A stretch of DNA of 64,000 nucleotides, taken from contig JAJNNQ010000003.1 of the NCBI GenBank assembly GCA_027886175.1, positions 23,229,501 to 23,293,500 on the forward strand, read 5' to 3'. Position numbers and translations under genes: made by a program. The stretch comes from Phylloscopus collybita. Taxonomy: Eukaryota > Chordata > Aves > Passeriformes > Phylloscopidae. The notes beneath the pieces are model-generated. The model ran no database searches, was not told where the DNA came from, and saw only the letters and a list, made by a program, of their open reading frames with translations. Numbering within the stretch: the stretch's first letter is position 1; each line of letters begins with the position of its first letter. Of this stretch, positions 20,720-33,810 are shown piece after piece.

Positions 20720-21063
20720 TGGGTGGGGGTTTTTTTGTTTTGTTTGGTTGGTTGGTTGGTTGGTTGGTTTGGTGTTTGTTTGTTTGTTTGGGTTTTTTGG
20801 GGGTTTTTTTGGGTTTTTTTGTCTGTGTGTGGGGGGATGTTTTTGTTTGGGGTTTTTTTGGTGGGGTTGTTTTGGTTGTTTGTTTGGTTTGGTTTGGGTT
20901 TTTGTGGGTTTTTTTTTGTTGTGTTTGTTTGTGTTTGGGTTTTTTGGTGTTTTGTTTGTTTTTGTGTGGTTTTTTGTGGTTTTTTGTTTGTTTGGTTGGT
21001 TGTTTGGTTTTTTTGGTTGTTGTTTTGTTTTGTTTTGTTTTTGTTAGGTTGTTTGATTTTGTT
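20720..21063 (+). repeat. G/T-only low-complexity tract
   Basis: Roughly 340 bases in which nearly every plus-strand base is G or T, built from GGTTGGTT, TGTTTG and GGGTTTTTT words. Only a few A or C interrupt it. G-runs are frequent, so non-B structure is possible. The long open frames on both strands follow from the composition (poly Phe/Gly/Val one way, Lys/Thr/Asn the other). Confidence 0.9.
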
Positions 21064-21965
21064 TTTCAAAACTCCTAGAACCCTGGGAGAGTTTCAAGGC
21101 ATCAAAGGGGAGTTTATTGTCAAGAATTTGAAGCAGGAATGGATTGATCTGTGTAAATAAAATTCAGGTAAATGAAAAATTGATATCTGACTCAGACAAA
21201 ACAAAAGGAGGACCAATACAGTAATCTTCTAATAAATGGTTAAAAAGCTGTAAGTTCTTTAATAATTGCTGCTTGGTATTGGCCTGTGAAAAATGGATCC
21301 TCTTACACTAGCTTTTTAATAGTATTGTAAACTTCCTTGATTTAATTAGAAGTTTGTATAATCTACTTTTCCTTGATACATGGAATATTTGAGAAGCAAC
21401 ACAAGATGACCTTCATCCCTATTAAGTTTTATTTCTGGCTGATAGGTGATGAACTCTGAGGGCAGCTAAGTCATTACCATGCTGGTGTGTGCTTGCAGAG
21501 AGGTTCTGCAATATTTTTTCAGTGACCCCAGAGACAACCTGAAGGTACTGAACAAAGTTTGCAGATGTCATGGCAGCTCAGCAGTTATAAATAATTAAAA
21601 GACAAGATCACTGTTGCAGGTTTAAGAGATAAGAGACAAAATGTTAATTTCTTTGCCTAGGAGCAAAGCAGCAACCAGTTTGAATGTGAACAGAGGTTTT
21701 CTGTTTGTTTCCCGCTTCCCCCAGATTTAAAACTTGAATATAATTGCTTAATATTTGGGACTCCCACTCCTAAGGCAATGTGGTTTTTTTCCTGTTCAAG
21801 TCCCAAGAGTTGTTGGAATTCTGGAAGCTGAGAATTTCAGACTTTCTGTTTTAAAAGGCACTGACCCTCAAGCAAGCACTACATTTGATCTGAGGCCGTG
21901 GAAATCTGAGGCTTCCTAAATTGAGTGATGGCACTGGGGTTGTGGGTGTGCAGTTTGAATAGGAG
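21064..21965. other. Unassigned non-coding sequence
   Basis: AT-rich, no recognised element. Confidence 0.5.
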
Positions 21966-22359
21966 TGTGTGATCTCACAGGGTGGAAAACTCAGGATTTA
22001 AGGTTTTGGTATACAGTAATATAGGTGAAGCAATATGGAGGATTTAGGGCCTTGTCTGAGTCCTTCTTACCTTCCTCTTCATGGTTTTCGGTGTTTTTTT
22101 TTCTTACTGGGTGAGAAAGGTTTGCACTGGAGACCTGGGGTGGTCAATTATTGGGTCAGAAGTATAAATAATACAGGTGTCATCTCGTTATTGGATAATT
22201 AGCACTGAAAAGGCCATGGAAGGAGTGAGAGACAGAGACATTTCCCACCGTGTTGGCTGGAGCTCCCGACTCGTGAGACCGTGTTACGGGTAAGAATTGA
22301 TAAACACTGAGTCTGAACACAAACACTGTGACTCCTGTGCATTAATCCTGGCTCCAACA
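21966..22359 (+). mobile_element. Probable solo LTR
   Basis: The segment has GTATAAATAA near 22161 in TATA position. ATAAACACTGAGTC near 22302 could serve for polyadenylation. The end reads GGCTCCAACA. The start, TGTGATCTCACAGG near 21968, and the end are TG and CA, but no target duplication was found, so the edges are approximate. The layout resembles avian ERVK LTRs. Confidence 0.45.
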
Positions 22360-22487
22360 GGACAAAAAGAAGATAAAAACCTCACTAAAAGTTCCTTGTT
22401 TGGCTGGAGGCACAGCCTCCAGAGCCAGCCCTCCGTGGGCCTGTACGGGCAGGAGATGCTGTGACAGCCATCAGGACTCGCCCCAGG

Positions 22488-23329
22488 AATCACAGAATCA
22501 CAGAATTTCTAGGTTGGAAGAGACTTTCAAGATCATCAAGTCCAAGCCATGCTCTAACACCTCAACTAGACCATGGCACCAAGTGCCACATCCAGTCTTG
22601 TTTTAAACACACCCAGGGATGGTGACTCCACCACTTCCCTGGGCAGGCCATTCCAGTACTTTATCACTCTTTCTGTGAAAAACTTTTTCCTGATATCCAA
22701 CCTGTATTTCCCTTGATGCAGCTTGAGGCTGTGTCCTCTGGTTCTGTCAGTGCTGCCTGGAGAAAGAGACCAACCCCACCTGACCACAGCCACCCTTCAG
22801 GAAGTTGTAGAGAGTGATAAGGTCACCTCTGAGTCTCCTTTTCTCCAGGCTGAACAACCCCAGCTCCCTCAGTCGTTCCTCACAGGGTTTGTGTTCCAAC
22901 CCCTCACCAGCCTTGCTGCCTCCTCTGGACACTGCACTAAATGTCCTTCCTAAACTGAGGGGCCCAAAACTGGAGACAGCACTCAATGTCCATCCTGAAC
23001 TATTGGACACAATACTCAAGGCATGGCCTCACCAGTGCCAAGTCCAGGGTCAGAATAACCTCCCTGCTCCTGCGGGCCACACCATTCCTGATCCAGGCCA
23101 GGATGCCCTTGGCCTTCTTGGCCACCTGGGCACACTGCTGGCTCGTGTTCAGTAGGCTGTCAACCAGAACACCGAGGTCCCTTTCTGCCTGGGCACTGTC
23201 CAGCCACACCATCCCCAGCCTGTAATGCTGCAGGGGGTTATTGTGGCCAAAGTGCAGGACTCGGCACTTGGACTTATTAAACTTCATCTTATTGGACTCT
23301 GCCCATCCATCCAACCGATCCAGGAAGAG
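22488..23329 (-). mobile_element. CR1 LINE, 5'-truncated, reverse strand
   Basis: The 3' end is at the left, with 'aatcacagaatcacagaatt', followed by the typical CR1 3' region ('cttgaggctgtgtcctctgg', 'ctccttttctccaggctgaa'). The right part encodes the end of CR1 reverse transcriptase on the minus strand (23314-23000, with [20 protein letters not shown] and DLGVLVD). The element stops near 23329, and the rest of ORF2 is absent. It is a dead fragment of a LINE that copied itself through RNA. Confidence 0.9.
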
Positions 23330-26300
23330 TCAGAACTGGGGATAAATCCAAAATGTTGGGCTGATGTAGCAATGGGGGAGGAATGAGGGATGTGGGCCCT
23401 CTGCTGGGTGGACCCCAGGGATCCTTCTGGGTGTGCTGGATGCCTCACTTCTCTCTGCACACCTCTCAGGCCAGTGCCACCTCCTGCTCACCACCGCTGG
23501 CATCCCCTTTTCCACAGGGGCAGCTGCAATTCCCTTTTCCAAAAGGGAGCTTTGGTCTGGCAGGGATGGGTGGGGTGGGGGCTGACAGCACTGAAACATT
23601 GTTGAAGGGACTGGAAATGGTGTCATTATAGTGTGGCTCTGGAAAACGGAGGTTTTAAAGTTAAAAGAGAAGGAGCATGACGTCCCTTTGTGAGTAACCA
23701 GGTGAGGATCCAGTCTTGGTAGCACACTCAATTCCACACAGTAGATATAGAAGACAACCCCAAATTCAGTGGATTTAGTTGGACAGGTTAATTTTTTTAA
23801 GTAAAAAATGACTGACATTTATTTAGCAGTAGTGATAACTATAATACCCAGGGGGAAAAAAAAATCCCTTTAATAGTGTGCTTGAGCCCTCGACTGCTGG
23901 TACACTGAAGACTGAAACTGCCTGTCGTGGTCCCAGGCATGGAGAGCTCCAGACAAGGCCTGAGCAAACACCAGGGCCTGTGCTATGCAGGAGAACATCT
24001 CAGTGACTGCAGCAGAGCCTCCTGGCTGATGGTGGTGGGGAGGAGGCAGTGAGGACAGGCAGGTGCTGTAACCCAGCTGGTCCTCTCAGTGAATCCCCTT
24101 CACCCACTTGAATTGGGAGGGTAGGATGCTTCTCACAGTGATGGCACTCAAACTTGGCTCATCCTCATCAGCATGTCTGAGGAACTGTGTGCCTGTTCAC
24201 AGGCTCTCAGGGGAGGCTAATCAAGTTGTCATCTCCTACCTAGCTGCACTTTTAAGGAGGCACCAAGGCAATCCTTTGGCAGCTCGTTTCTCCTCATTTT
24301 TTGGGGAGGTGATATGGGATGCTTTAAGTCAGCAATTCACACACAACAGTAGTAGATCTTGAAGACAGCTGTCTTCCCTACTCCAGTAAAATAGTGCAAT
24401 GCCAACTCCCATGGGGGCTAATAGAAAACTAAATAAGAAATGAATCCTTTTCTTAATTTTCAGAAAGTTAAATTAATAATAACTGAATCAAATGTCTCCT
24501 GAGCAAAGGACTGAGTCATTGCTTGTTGCCTGAAGAGCCAAAAGAGTGAGGCAACCCTACACTGTGATCACTATTTTCAACTCTAACCAATCTGCTCGTG
24601 TCTCTTGGCTCTGCAAATCCTTAACAAGGTAAATACCAACTCCCACTTTTCCCAGCTATCACCACCACTGGTTTGCAAATCAAGGTTAACTTCTTCAGTG
24701 AATATTCCAAAGCAGCACTGGATTTAGCTCTGTCCTGCCTTCTTCCACCCTCCATGTGGGCAGGGTCTTAGCAGGAAGGGTCTCTGGAAAACTCTTGATC
24801 TTGGTGGCTGCTTATGGAAAGTTTATTTACAGTCTGGGTATTATGGAAACAGGAGAGTGCTTCTACTGGTGTAGGAAAGTAAGGAAATAAGTTTTCTTAG
24901 GATGACAGCAGTAATAAAGAATATGGTAAGCAAAACAGGTACTGTGGAACCTCAAACTGCTTAGCCACAGCTGTGTGCAGTGCAGCTCCTAACACCTGCA
25001 GTGTGTTTGGCTGCCTGGATATGTGTACAATAACCCAACCCTTCCTTCCTCGTGGCCAAGCTTTAATAAAAGTACTGCAGCAAAATCAGACCCTGACCTG
25101 GCCACCCTCACCTCACCCAAACTGCCCAGGTGGATTCCGTGGTCAGTGCCTGTCATGCAGATTTGTCAGATCATTCCGTTTTGTCAAATCAGATTTGCCA
25201 GATCAGTAGATTCAGGGCTCAGACACACAAGCCCCACTTGTGCAAGTTCAGAGGGCTTGGGATTAAAGCTGGTTTTGCAGCAGTAGGGCAGGTCCCCTAG
25301 GAAAAGCTGAATGTGCATGACATTTTGCAGCATTGGAGGAATCCAGAGAACCCCTCAGCAGCACAGACTTGAATGTGCTGATGCTCCATTTTAGTGCCTG
25401 CATCTGTAAATTGCATTACAAGGTGTTAGAATTTGATCCCAAGGTCGAAGGATGATAAGGCATCATCAGAATAACCTCGAAGAACCAACAAAGCTCATCG
25501 TGGCTACTTCAGTGCATCTCAGATTCTGCTGGGAGAGGCTCCTCCCAGCCTGCTGCAGGATGCTGGGGTGGGAGACTGCTCTGTCTGGCAGAAAGGAGCT
25601 CCCCAGCTCAGGGTTTCACAGCACTCCCTGCTCCCTTCCAGTTTACATCTCTTGGACACCGTGCAAAGAGGCACCAGCTCAACCAGACCCAAAAACGAGA
25701 CAAAAGCTTTAGGTGCTGTCTGCCAGCTTGCCATTAAATCCTAACACCCTGTCTGCCCTTCTTCTTCATTTTTGTTCCATCAGATTTGCTGGGCATTTCC
25801 TCTGGTAACTCCACATCATTTCCAGTGGGGCTTTTGGACCATGTCCTTCTGCCTCCTGAGTTTGGATGAAGCAGGTTAGTTTCAGTGCAGGTTAACACGT
25901 GGGACATGGAATGAGGGGAGTCTCCAAACCTTCTGAATTACAGCACTGCTCCTTAACAGCATTGTGTGGTGGAGGCAGCCGTTAATTACTCCTGATTCCT
26001 AAATTATGGATCACTAATGAGAGTGCAGAAGAAACAGAATGCAAATGAAAAGCAGATTTCATTATTAAAGCAATTTCAACTAAACCTCTGAAGACAAGAA
26101 AATAAAGTCTGATTTTCTAGACTAGAAAATAATTAAGAACTGTAATTATTAACCCAAAATTACAAATTTACATACATCATTCTCACAAAGAGCAAACACA
26201 GTGAAGGTTTTATATTCTCCTTATGTTGTATTTTGAAGACAAGAAAAAGCAATGAAACCTTTCCAGAAATTGGTCAGTGAGCCAAAAGTTGATGACCTGA

Positions 26301-28436
26301 AGCAGCAATTTACTCTTCAAGCAGCCTCCATGACATCAGTGGAGATTCCTTTCCTGGAAGGAAATTGCTTGATGTGCATAGATGTCAGGTATGAATGACT
26401 TGATACCCCTTGATCACAGGGCAAGTTCCCAAATATGGGAAGAGGTCCCAGAGTGTTCCTTCGGTGCCAGGTGTGAGTAAGCACACTGCAGAAGTGCCAG
26501 CCTTTTTTTCTGAGCATGGTTAAACTGCTGTGTGCTGTACACTCCCTCTCAAGGCAGAGGAAATCCTTTCCCTCTCTGGTGATAAAGGCTTTGTTACCAT
26601 CACAGGGTTTGGAACTGGGGGACAGCCAGCCCAGCAAAGCTGCACTTCCCAGCCTGCACAGACTCCCATGTGTGGGGTCACACTGCCCACAGCAGCCCCC
26701 AGCCACAAACCAGAGCCTGTGGAAAAGGGAAGCTTTCCCAGGAAAGGAGGGGTGAGAGCAGTGTGTGAGCCTGGGAGCAGCTCTGCAGTGAGAGCAGACT
26801 TGGCTGCTCTAATAAAGAGAGAACTGCAAGAGAAGAATGAAAATGATGGAAAGAGGTAAGGAAGAGCCTGTAACAGACCTCCAAGATGACAAGTGAGAGC
26901 AGAGCATGCAGAGCATAAAGAGTCAAGGAAAGTCGTCATGGGAGGGTTTTAATGACTCTACTATTGACTAAGATTAAGAATTACAGAATGACTGGGGAAG
27001 GATGAATGTTTCTGGTGGTTATTTCAGGACTGTTTTCTTGCTGCTTTTTCTTAGGCAATCAATAAGATCAGAAGCTGTAGTGGTTAGCGAGCACTAAGTG
27101 ACAAAAGATAGAGCCTTCATCTGAGAGAAAATGGTCATTATACCACTGGATTTGTTTGAGGTACTTAGGAGGAAATGTTCAAAGTCAGCATAACAGAAAT
27201 ATTGGATTTTTAAAAGGTGGGTAGGAGGGAATGTAGAAAGGCTGGGATGAAAGTGACTGAAAGAACTATTGTCCCAAAATTCCACTCAGGGGCAGTCAGA
27301 TCTAGGGCCTCTGAAGAAAAATCCTATTATACAAGTCCCTCTACTGTAAATGGTGACAAAGGAAGCCACCTTGGTGTGACATCCCACTCTTGGCTGAGCA
27401 GGGAAAGCTTTGTTTAATTAGGTGCCAGGCTAGCAGGGTAGAAATTAAGGGAAGAGGATGAGGGAGGCTATTTCACCACAGACTATCCTCAGGAATACTG
27501 AGAGTGGCCCTTGCCCATTCTCATGGAACAGCAGTGATTTCAGCCTACCCAGTCCTCCAGAAAATATGGAAGCTCTGGGGGCACTACAAGCCATCAGGGT
27601 CACTGGTGCTTATCTGCTGCTCCCTGTGCCTCTACTCTCTTTGAGGATCTCAGCTGCCACCATCTGCTCCCAAATCCCAACTTGGTGCAGATTTTGCAGC
27701 CTGCAAGGCACAGCCTTGAACTTCATTGCCTTTTCAGCAGATTCTTGCCCTTGCCTGCAGCCCCCTGCCTGCCTTTTCCAGCTGTGTCCCAGCACAGGCC
27801 TCTGGGACCAGCTGTTTTCTCCCTGCAAAGAGAGCAGGGAGAAAGAACAACTCCCTCACTAAGTGCCATCCCTAACGTGCTGTGCTGTGTCCTGCTCTGC
27901 TCTGCTGCACAGGAAGAAAGAGGGATGTAGCTGAAAACTCCTCAATGAGCAAAAGAAATGAAGCAAAATTATGTCCATTTTATTAAAATAAGTGGTGGTT
28001 AAAAAAAGCAAAGTGGGAAATCAAGGTTGTGGATTTGAATAAGCACAAAGTTCATTTTAATAGAGCATTTCCATTTACAATAAGTTAATAAACGAGGAAG
28101 AAATGTCTAATATTTTTATAACATGACTAGTGTGTGTTTACAGACCATTATAAGGCAATCAGAAAAAAGTGTTACAGAAAGCTACCTGTTGAGGCTAAGA
28201 AGGAGCTGTATGACTCCTAACAACTGATCATCTTTTTAACATTTGTTCCTTTTCTGAGTCCTTTACAACCCCTGTGCACAATCTCCTCATGAAATCAGAT
28301 GTGTCACACCCACACCCTGCTGGTTCCTGGGTGCTGCCCCTGGCTCCTGCCACGTGGAGCTGCTGCTGGAGGCAGACTGGGGATGGGTGGGTTTTGATTT
28401 GCAGTAGCAGTGTGGGGCTTTGGAGTCCTGGCAGGG
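23330..28436. other. Long unassigned non-coding stretch
   Basis: No convincing exon or repeat was recognised over 5.1 kb. A patch near 25980-26200 is AT-rich with TAAT and ATGCAAAT words and could hold regulatory sites. Confidence 0.5.
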
Positions 28437-29180
28437 TGTCTTGGGTTGTGGACCCAAAAATGTGTATTCTATTTCATTTGTTGAAAGCAGTTGGGGAGAT
28501 GTTTTTCTTTATCTCTTGTAACTCTGGGAGGAGGGGGGCAGGTGCCTTCTGATAATGGGCCAGCTGTTAAAACCAGGTGGGGCAGTGTTTCTTATCTCTT
28601 TCAACACCTGTCCTCCCTCCAGGGGAATATTTTTCTGCTAATGGGCCATTAAGCCCTCCCCAAACTAACACATCCACATTCCATCATCCCATTGTGAGAT
28701 GCTCCACCAGTGGCAGGAGCCAACCATTCCTACCTGGATAAAACTGAGATGTAGGAACACAAGGTGTCTGGCTTCTCCCAATTCCTGGAGGAAGACTGGA
28801 CCCTTCTCACCATCACTGGACCCTTTTCTACAGGATCATCTCTGCTCCAACAGAACCACGTCTGCCACTCCAGGAGGACTCACTTTTGGACTGCTCCCAA
28901 CATCCTGACCAACAGGGTGTCAGGTTGTAGCTCTGACTCTGTCAGGGTTTTCCAAAATTGTTGTTTGTTTGTTTGCTTGTTTGGTTGGGTGGTTTTGTTT
29001 TCTACTCCATCTGTATTGTTAATATTCCTAGAAAAGAACTGTTATTCCTATCCCCAAATCTTTGCCTGAAAGCCCTTAATTGCAAAATCATAATTTGGTG
29101 GGAGTGAGGGGTTTACATTCTTCATTCCAAGGGAAACTCCAGCTTTCCCTGGCAGATACCTGTCTTTCCAAACCAAGACA
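28437..29180 (+). mobile_element. Solo LTR, TGTCTTGGG family, copy 1
   Basis: 744 bases, TGTCTTGGG to CCAAGACA, with exact 5-base duplication CAGGG (28432-28436 and 29181-29185). 'ctggataaaactgag' fits a TATA region. 'cctagaaaagaactgttatt' is a decayed polyadenylation site (AGTAAAG in sister copies). The 5-base duplication suits an ERVL-type element. A TTTG-rich run lies near 28965. Confidence 0.9.
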
Positions 29181-30467
29181 CAGGGGAAAGAGGGACAGGA
29201 AAGAACCACATTGCTTAGGTTAAACACTGTGTTTTCAGTGGACATCTTGAGGGGCTGTCAGCAGGTGTGAGAACTGCCTGTGCTCATTGGGGCACAACGC
29301 AGCCTCCCCACCACTGCTGCTGCTAGCAGATCTCTGTCAGATAGAGAGAACAGGCAAGAAGGTTTATGTGGATAACCCTCCCTTTCTCATTGTCTCTCCT
29401 CAGAAACCTGGCTTCCAAAGGAGTAGAAAGAAGGAAGGAGTTTGGTTCTCTTCCTTTTCTGGATCAAAACACTTCATGCTGATTTCTCTGACTTCCACCA
29501 GTGTGTGTCCCCTCTTGTCCTTCTCACTAGCTGTGTCAGGCCCATGTTCTCTTCATGGCTGTCCTCATGTTTGAGAGAAGCCACCATCTGCTCCCCAGCC
29601 CTGGCTCTGGCTGCTTCTAACCAAGGCCAGGTATGCTGAGGTACAGCTGCAGCCTGGGAGCAGCTGAGGCTGAGCCCAGCTCAGTCTCTGGGGGCTCAGG
29701 AGCTGCAGTTAAGCTCAGGTCCCTGCCCAGCTCCTTGTCTGTGGTCACACTTGGCTGATCCTGGCCCTGTCCTGCTACATTGACTTCCTGGCTTGACTCT
29801 GAGGCTGTGTCCTCCCTGCAGGCTGAGTGCTGTGGGCCCATCCCCTGGGATGAAGAGGATGCTGCCCTGTGCCTGCCCTGTCCCCATCCTTGGCTCATCC
29901 CCCCTTGCTGAGCACACCACTTGTGATGATCTGGAAATCATTAGGTAGGAAAAAAAAAAAATCTGTCTGAGATTTCATTCTTTTCACCTCTGCAGTTTTG
30001 AGTGCTTTCTTTGGCTTGTGATGAGACACTGGGAAACAGAGGGGGCTGCCCCTGTGTCTTCTGGATCGTTTTTTGAGGTGCTTTTGTGGAATGGGATGGC
30101 TTCTTCCTGTTAGCACCTTCAGTGAGTCTCTCCCTAAAATGCTACTTGCTGTTGCAGACTCTGTCGCTCTAGTTCTGAATTATTTTCATATTTTTGCCGA
30201 AGAGAAAACCCTTTTGGACCAGTCTTGTAGGACAAACAGACCTGTGCACACCAGCAGAGTCCCACCATCTCTGAAGTAATCAGCCCTTCTCACTTAAGCA
30301 CCTCTGCTCTGTGCTGTCCAGGAGGAGACTCAGGAGTCTGTTCTGGACAGCAGCTTATCAATAAAGCAGATTCTTCAGGAAAGAATTCTCTCCAAATCAG
30401 CCTGGGATCCGGATCCCAGAGTGATTTTAGGAAGGCAGCTAATGTTTGGCCTTGGAGAGTTGTGAGG
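29181..30467. other. Unassigned non-coding sequence
   Basis: GC-richer near 29580-29900 with many CAGCTG words; no credible frame or repeat recognised. Confidence 0.5.
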
Positions 30468-30936
30468 TGTTGGAAAAAACCCAGCTCTACAGAGATGAGG
30501 CAACTGAGAGGTGTTTTTAATGATTTTATCCCATTATCAATCTCACAGAAGGGTGAGACACAAGAGATGTAAAACTCAATGTTATTATATCAGAAGTTAT
30601 TTCTTGTTTACAATACTTTATAAATGCTTTTCAGCCTATGAGCTTTTGCCACACATTTTGCTGCTAATACCTCTAACACCAATCACCTATTGTTTTACCC
30701 CACGTGTTCTTGCTACAGTGAATCTGTCACAGTTCCAATTCTCCAAAATACCCGGTCTGTTTGCAAGGCCATCCTTTGAAACTTGTTCCCAGTTCCATTT
30801 CTCTCTCAGCAACGTCTGTCCATCCCATGGCCTCTCTAAGTCAGCACACCTTATCTCAGAGTTTGCATACAGATGCACAAGACTGTGTGAGCTTTCTGCC
30901 AGGCTTTGAGAATTCCCTACAAATCCATTTCTCACA
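30468..30936 (-). mobile_element. Solo LTR, ERVK-like, reverse strand
   Basis: Read on the minus strand it runs from TGTGAGAAATGG to TTTTTTCCAACA (469 bases), with TTTATAAAG as TATA box and AATGGGATAAAATC near the 3' part. The flanks GTGAGG (30462-30467) and GTGGGG (30937-30942) are a 6-base duplication with one change, as expected for ERVK. Confidence 0.65.
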
Positions 30937-31899
30937 GTGGGGTTTGGGGTTTTTGTCGGTGCGCTTGTTGTGTTTTCTTTAATATATAGCAGAACAGTTG
31001 TTTTAACACTTAAAATGAATCTGTATCTTGTAAAGTAAATCTGTATAAAATACTAACCTTTTATTTATGTAGCCTTCCTTTGGGTGTTACTTTGTTCATC
31101 ATTGTTTATGATTCAGAGTGCAAACTGAGTGGCTCCATGCAAATAACACTCTTAAACACCCATAAGCGCATATGAGAAATTTCTTCTTGTCTCCAGATAT
31201 TTCCTTGAGACCAATTCTAGGCATAACATGCCTAGACTTTACAATTTTAAAAAATCATAACAGTGCATAAGTGCATCTTCTGCATACTTAGGGTAGTGGG
31301 TGATACTCATTTGAATGTACATTCTCCTACCCATACCACAGCAGCTCATAAAACTGCATTTCTGGTGAAGAACAGTATGAACAGGCAAGCAGTGAGAGGT
31401 GTCTGAGCAGAGCTTTGGCTTATTCAGCCAAGAGGGAGGAGGAAGCCTTACCTGGATACTGCAAACTTGTGCACTCCTCAGAAAGGAGAGAGGAGACAAG
31501 TTCCCAGTGGCAGGAGCCAATATGGATTCATGGAAGCCAGTGTGCACAGCACAGCTGGTGTTTTCCCCCTGCCTGGGCACGGAAAAGGACAAAGGGGTTT
31601 GGAATTTTTCTCTGCTTCATGGCAGTGTCATCACAGGAGATGAGCCCCTGTCCCATTGTGGGAAGTGAACTTGTGAACTGGCTCAGAGACAAAACTGTTT
31701 CCCAAAAGAATCTGGACAGAATTGCAGAGCATGATTGAATGCAAGGAGGAGGGCAGGCACTGGAAGGTCAGTGTGATGACAGATGATCTTTCACTCTGCT
31801 CAGAGCTGTGCAGCTGTTTGCTGCTGCAGGAGGGTGCTGAGGGAAGGACGAACCCCAGAAGTAGTACATCCATGGCAGTCTGTCACTGGGAAGTGTTTG
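30937..31899. other. Unassigned, possibly ERV-derived
   Basis: No clear feature. The following LTR-like 3' end raises the chance that part of this is old ERV sequence. Confidence 0.35.
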
Positions 31900-32406
31900 C
31901 TCTCAGAGGTGCCCACCAGGCCCCCACAAAGCTGCAGGGTTGCAGTGTCCCCCCCCACACCTGAGCAGGTGTTCCCACACTAGGAAAGAGTTTAAGCTCC
32001 TGCCTGAACTTTTAAGGAAAAGAACCAGAAACTTTGATGCTCACCTCTCACCTTGGCCCAGGACAAAGGCACCCCTTGGGTCCTTGAGCTGCACCTCAAG
32101 AAATGGAGCTGTTTTCTATTGAGCAGCATGCCAAATACCCCTCCTGGATCACTGAATACCTAAGAGAGAGCACAGAGACTCTTGGGGCTTTTTGGGGTGT
32201 CCTAGCAGGTGTAAGGAACCTCCCTGCACTTTGCATGGCTTTTACTCTTTTGTTCTGTATAGTTAATTTTCTTCTTCTTTAATTAAACACTTTTTGCTTT
32301 TCCAAACACCTCCAATCATGCTGTCTGGCTAATTTTTCTATAAGCCATTTCTGGGGGGTTGCTGGCAGCCCCCAGAGCCTGATACACCTTTGTGGGGCTC
32401 ACAACA
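31900..32406 (+). mobile_element. LTR-like 3' part
   Basis: 'ttctttaattaaacactttttgc' followed by about 120 bases ending in GGGGCTCACAACA looks like the R-U5 end of an avian LTR. The start of the LTR was not found, and neither was a duplication. Confidence 0.35.
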
Positions 32407-33649
32407 GGCTGGCCTCACACAGAAATCCATCACTGCAGGAATGCTTCCATGGGTTCATGCCCAGCATGGAGCTTAGGGCGTTTGGCAGATTGCTGATGGA
32501 AGAAGTTTGTGCTTGGCAATGTCTCTGTTCCACAGCTTTATGTACAGCTTGCCTGACAAGTATTTTCTGAGTGAAGAATAGGTGACTGTGTGTTTGGGTG
32601 AGGCAGCACCAGTAATTCTTTTTGCCATTGTCAGTCCATCATAGCCTGCAAAATCTGGTGATTATCTTATTCATCAGAACAGATGACATCTTTCTCAGAC
32701 AGATTAATTAAGGGTAAAGGCACAAACTGGTGTGGTAAATCACTCTAAGAAAAAAGCGGCTTTCCTGGAATTATACCTTAGTAAAATATACATGCTGCTC
32801 TGACTTATGCAGCTTTTGCTGTTATGATAATTGAGAATGCAGAAGACATTAACTCTTGCATACCCCCAAGTGTTATTAAGCAGAGAGGGCACACACTATT
32901 CTGAATTGCCACAATTCCTGTCGGGCACAAGTTTGGCCCCTCATTCTTTGGAATTAAAATAGAATGGAAAGTGTGCTACCGATAACCAAAAATTATGCTT
33001 TGGATTTCTGCATTTTAGAAGGAAAAATAAAAGCCCCTTCAGTGGTTGAAAAATCTAATCCTGTTCATATGTTTTCACTAAGTCAGTAACTCTCTCAGAG
33101 TGCATGATTTGAGGGAGGGAATCTCTGGGGGCTTCCCTTGAAATTTCTGGTTTGTTCCTTGAGTTTAGCACAACGTTCCTACAAACTTCACCATTTTCTT
33201 GCTGCCCCATGTCTTACCAAACATAAGCAACACCTTAACGTAGGGGAAATGAGCATCTTTACATCTAAAGGTGGCTTCCTTTACACCTCTGCTTGGTGTA
33301 CTTGTGTCTGATTGCTCTGGTAGGAGAGCCAGGGAATGCCCCTGACCACGGGGCATAGGAAGCTGGCTAAAGGCAGAAGTAACTTCATGTGCAAAGTACA
33401 GAGAGCTCAGACTGGCATGAAGAATTCAGATTTTGAGCTGCTGGTGGGGTCACCCTGCCTGTCTGGTAGAGGCATCTGCATGTCATGTGCTGAGGGGGAG
33501 TTGAAAGGCTTGTGGGGTGTCCCTTTGTTATTTGATGTTCTTCTAAGCCTTCTGATGTTTACATTTTTGTGATGGAGTTTCTCACGCACTTTTCATGTAA
33601 ACAATGATTATTTTGCATCCCTTTCTGCAGGAGGAGAGGATTGATGGAC
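32407..33649. other. Unassigned non-coding sequence
   Basis: No feature recognised. Confidence 0.5.
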
Positions 33650-33810
33650 TGTTGGGTTGACCAGTGTGTGGTTGGAAAGGACCATTTTCTTCCTCCAATC
33701 CATGGTCACTGTTGGAATTCTATAAATGTCGAGGTCTGTAAATAAACTGCCCCTTTTTGACTTGGACATCTCAGTGTGTGAGGGTTGTTGTTTCGTGTCA
33801 TATTGTGACA
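33650..33810 (+). mobile_element. Short LTR-like segment
   Basis: It starts TGTTGGGTTGACC, has TATAAATG near 33721 and AATAAA near 33743, and ends TATTGTGACA. The order fits a much shortened ERVK LTR. No target duplication was seen. Confidence 0.35.

Noticed and set aside
20629..21160. Four frames of 115-151 codons of Phe/Gly/Val or Lys/Thr/Asn
   Set aside because: They are products of the G/T-only tract.
22814..23225. Plus-strand frames of 113 and 79 codons
   Set aside because: They are antisense to the CR1 reverse-transcriptase fragment.
29617..29941. Overlapping minus-strand frames of 93 and 81 codons
   Set aside because: Low-complexity Ser/Gln/Gly content, no splice sites at suitable places and no recognised domain.
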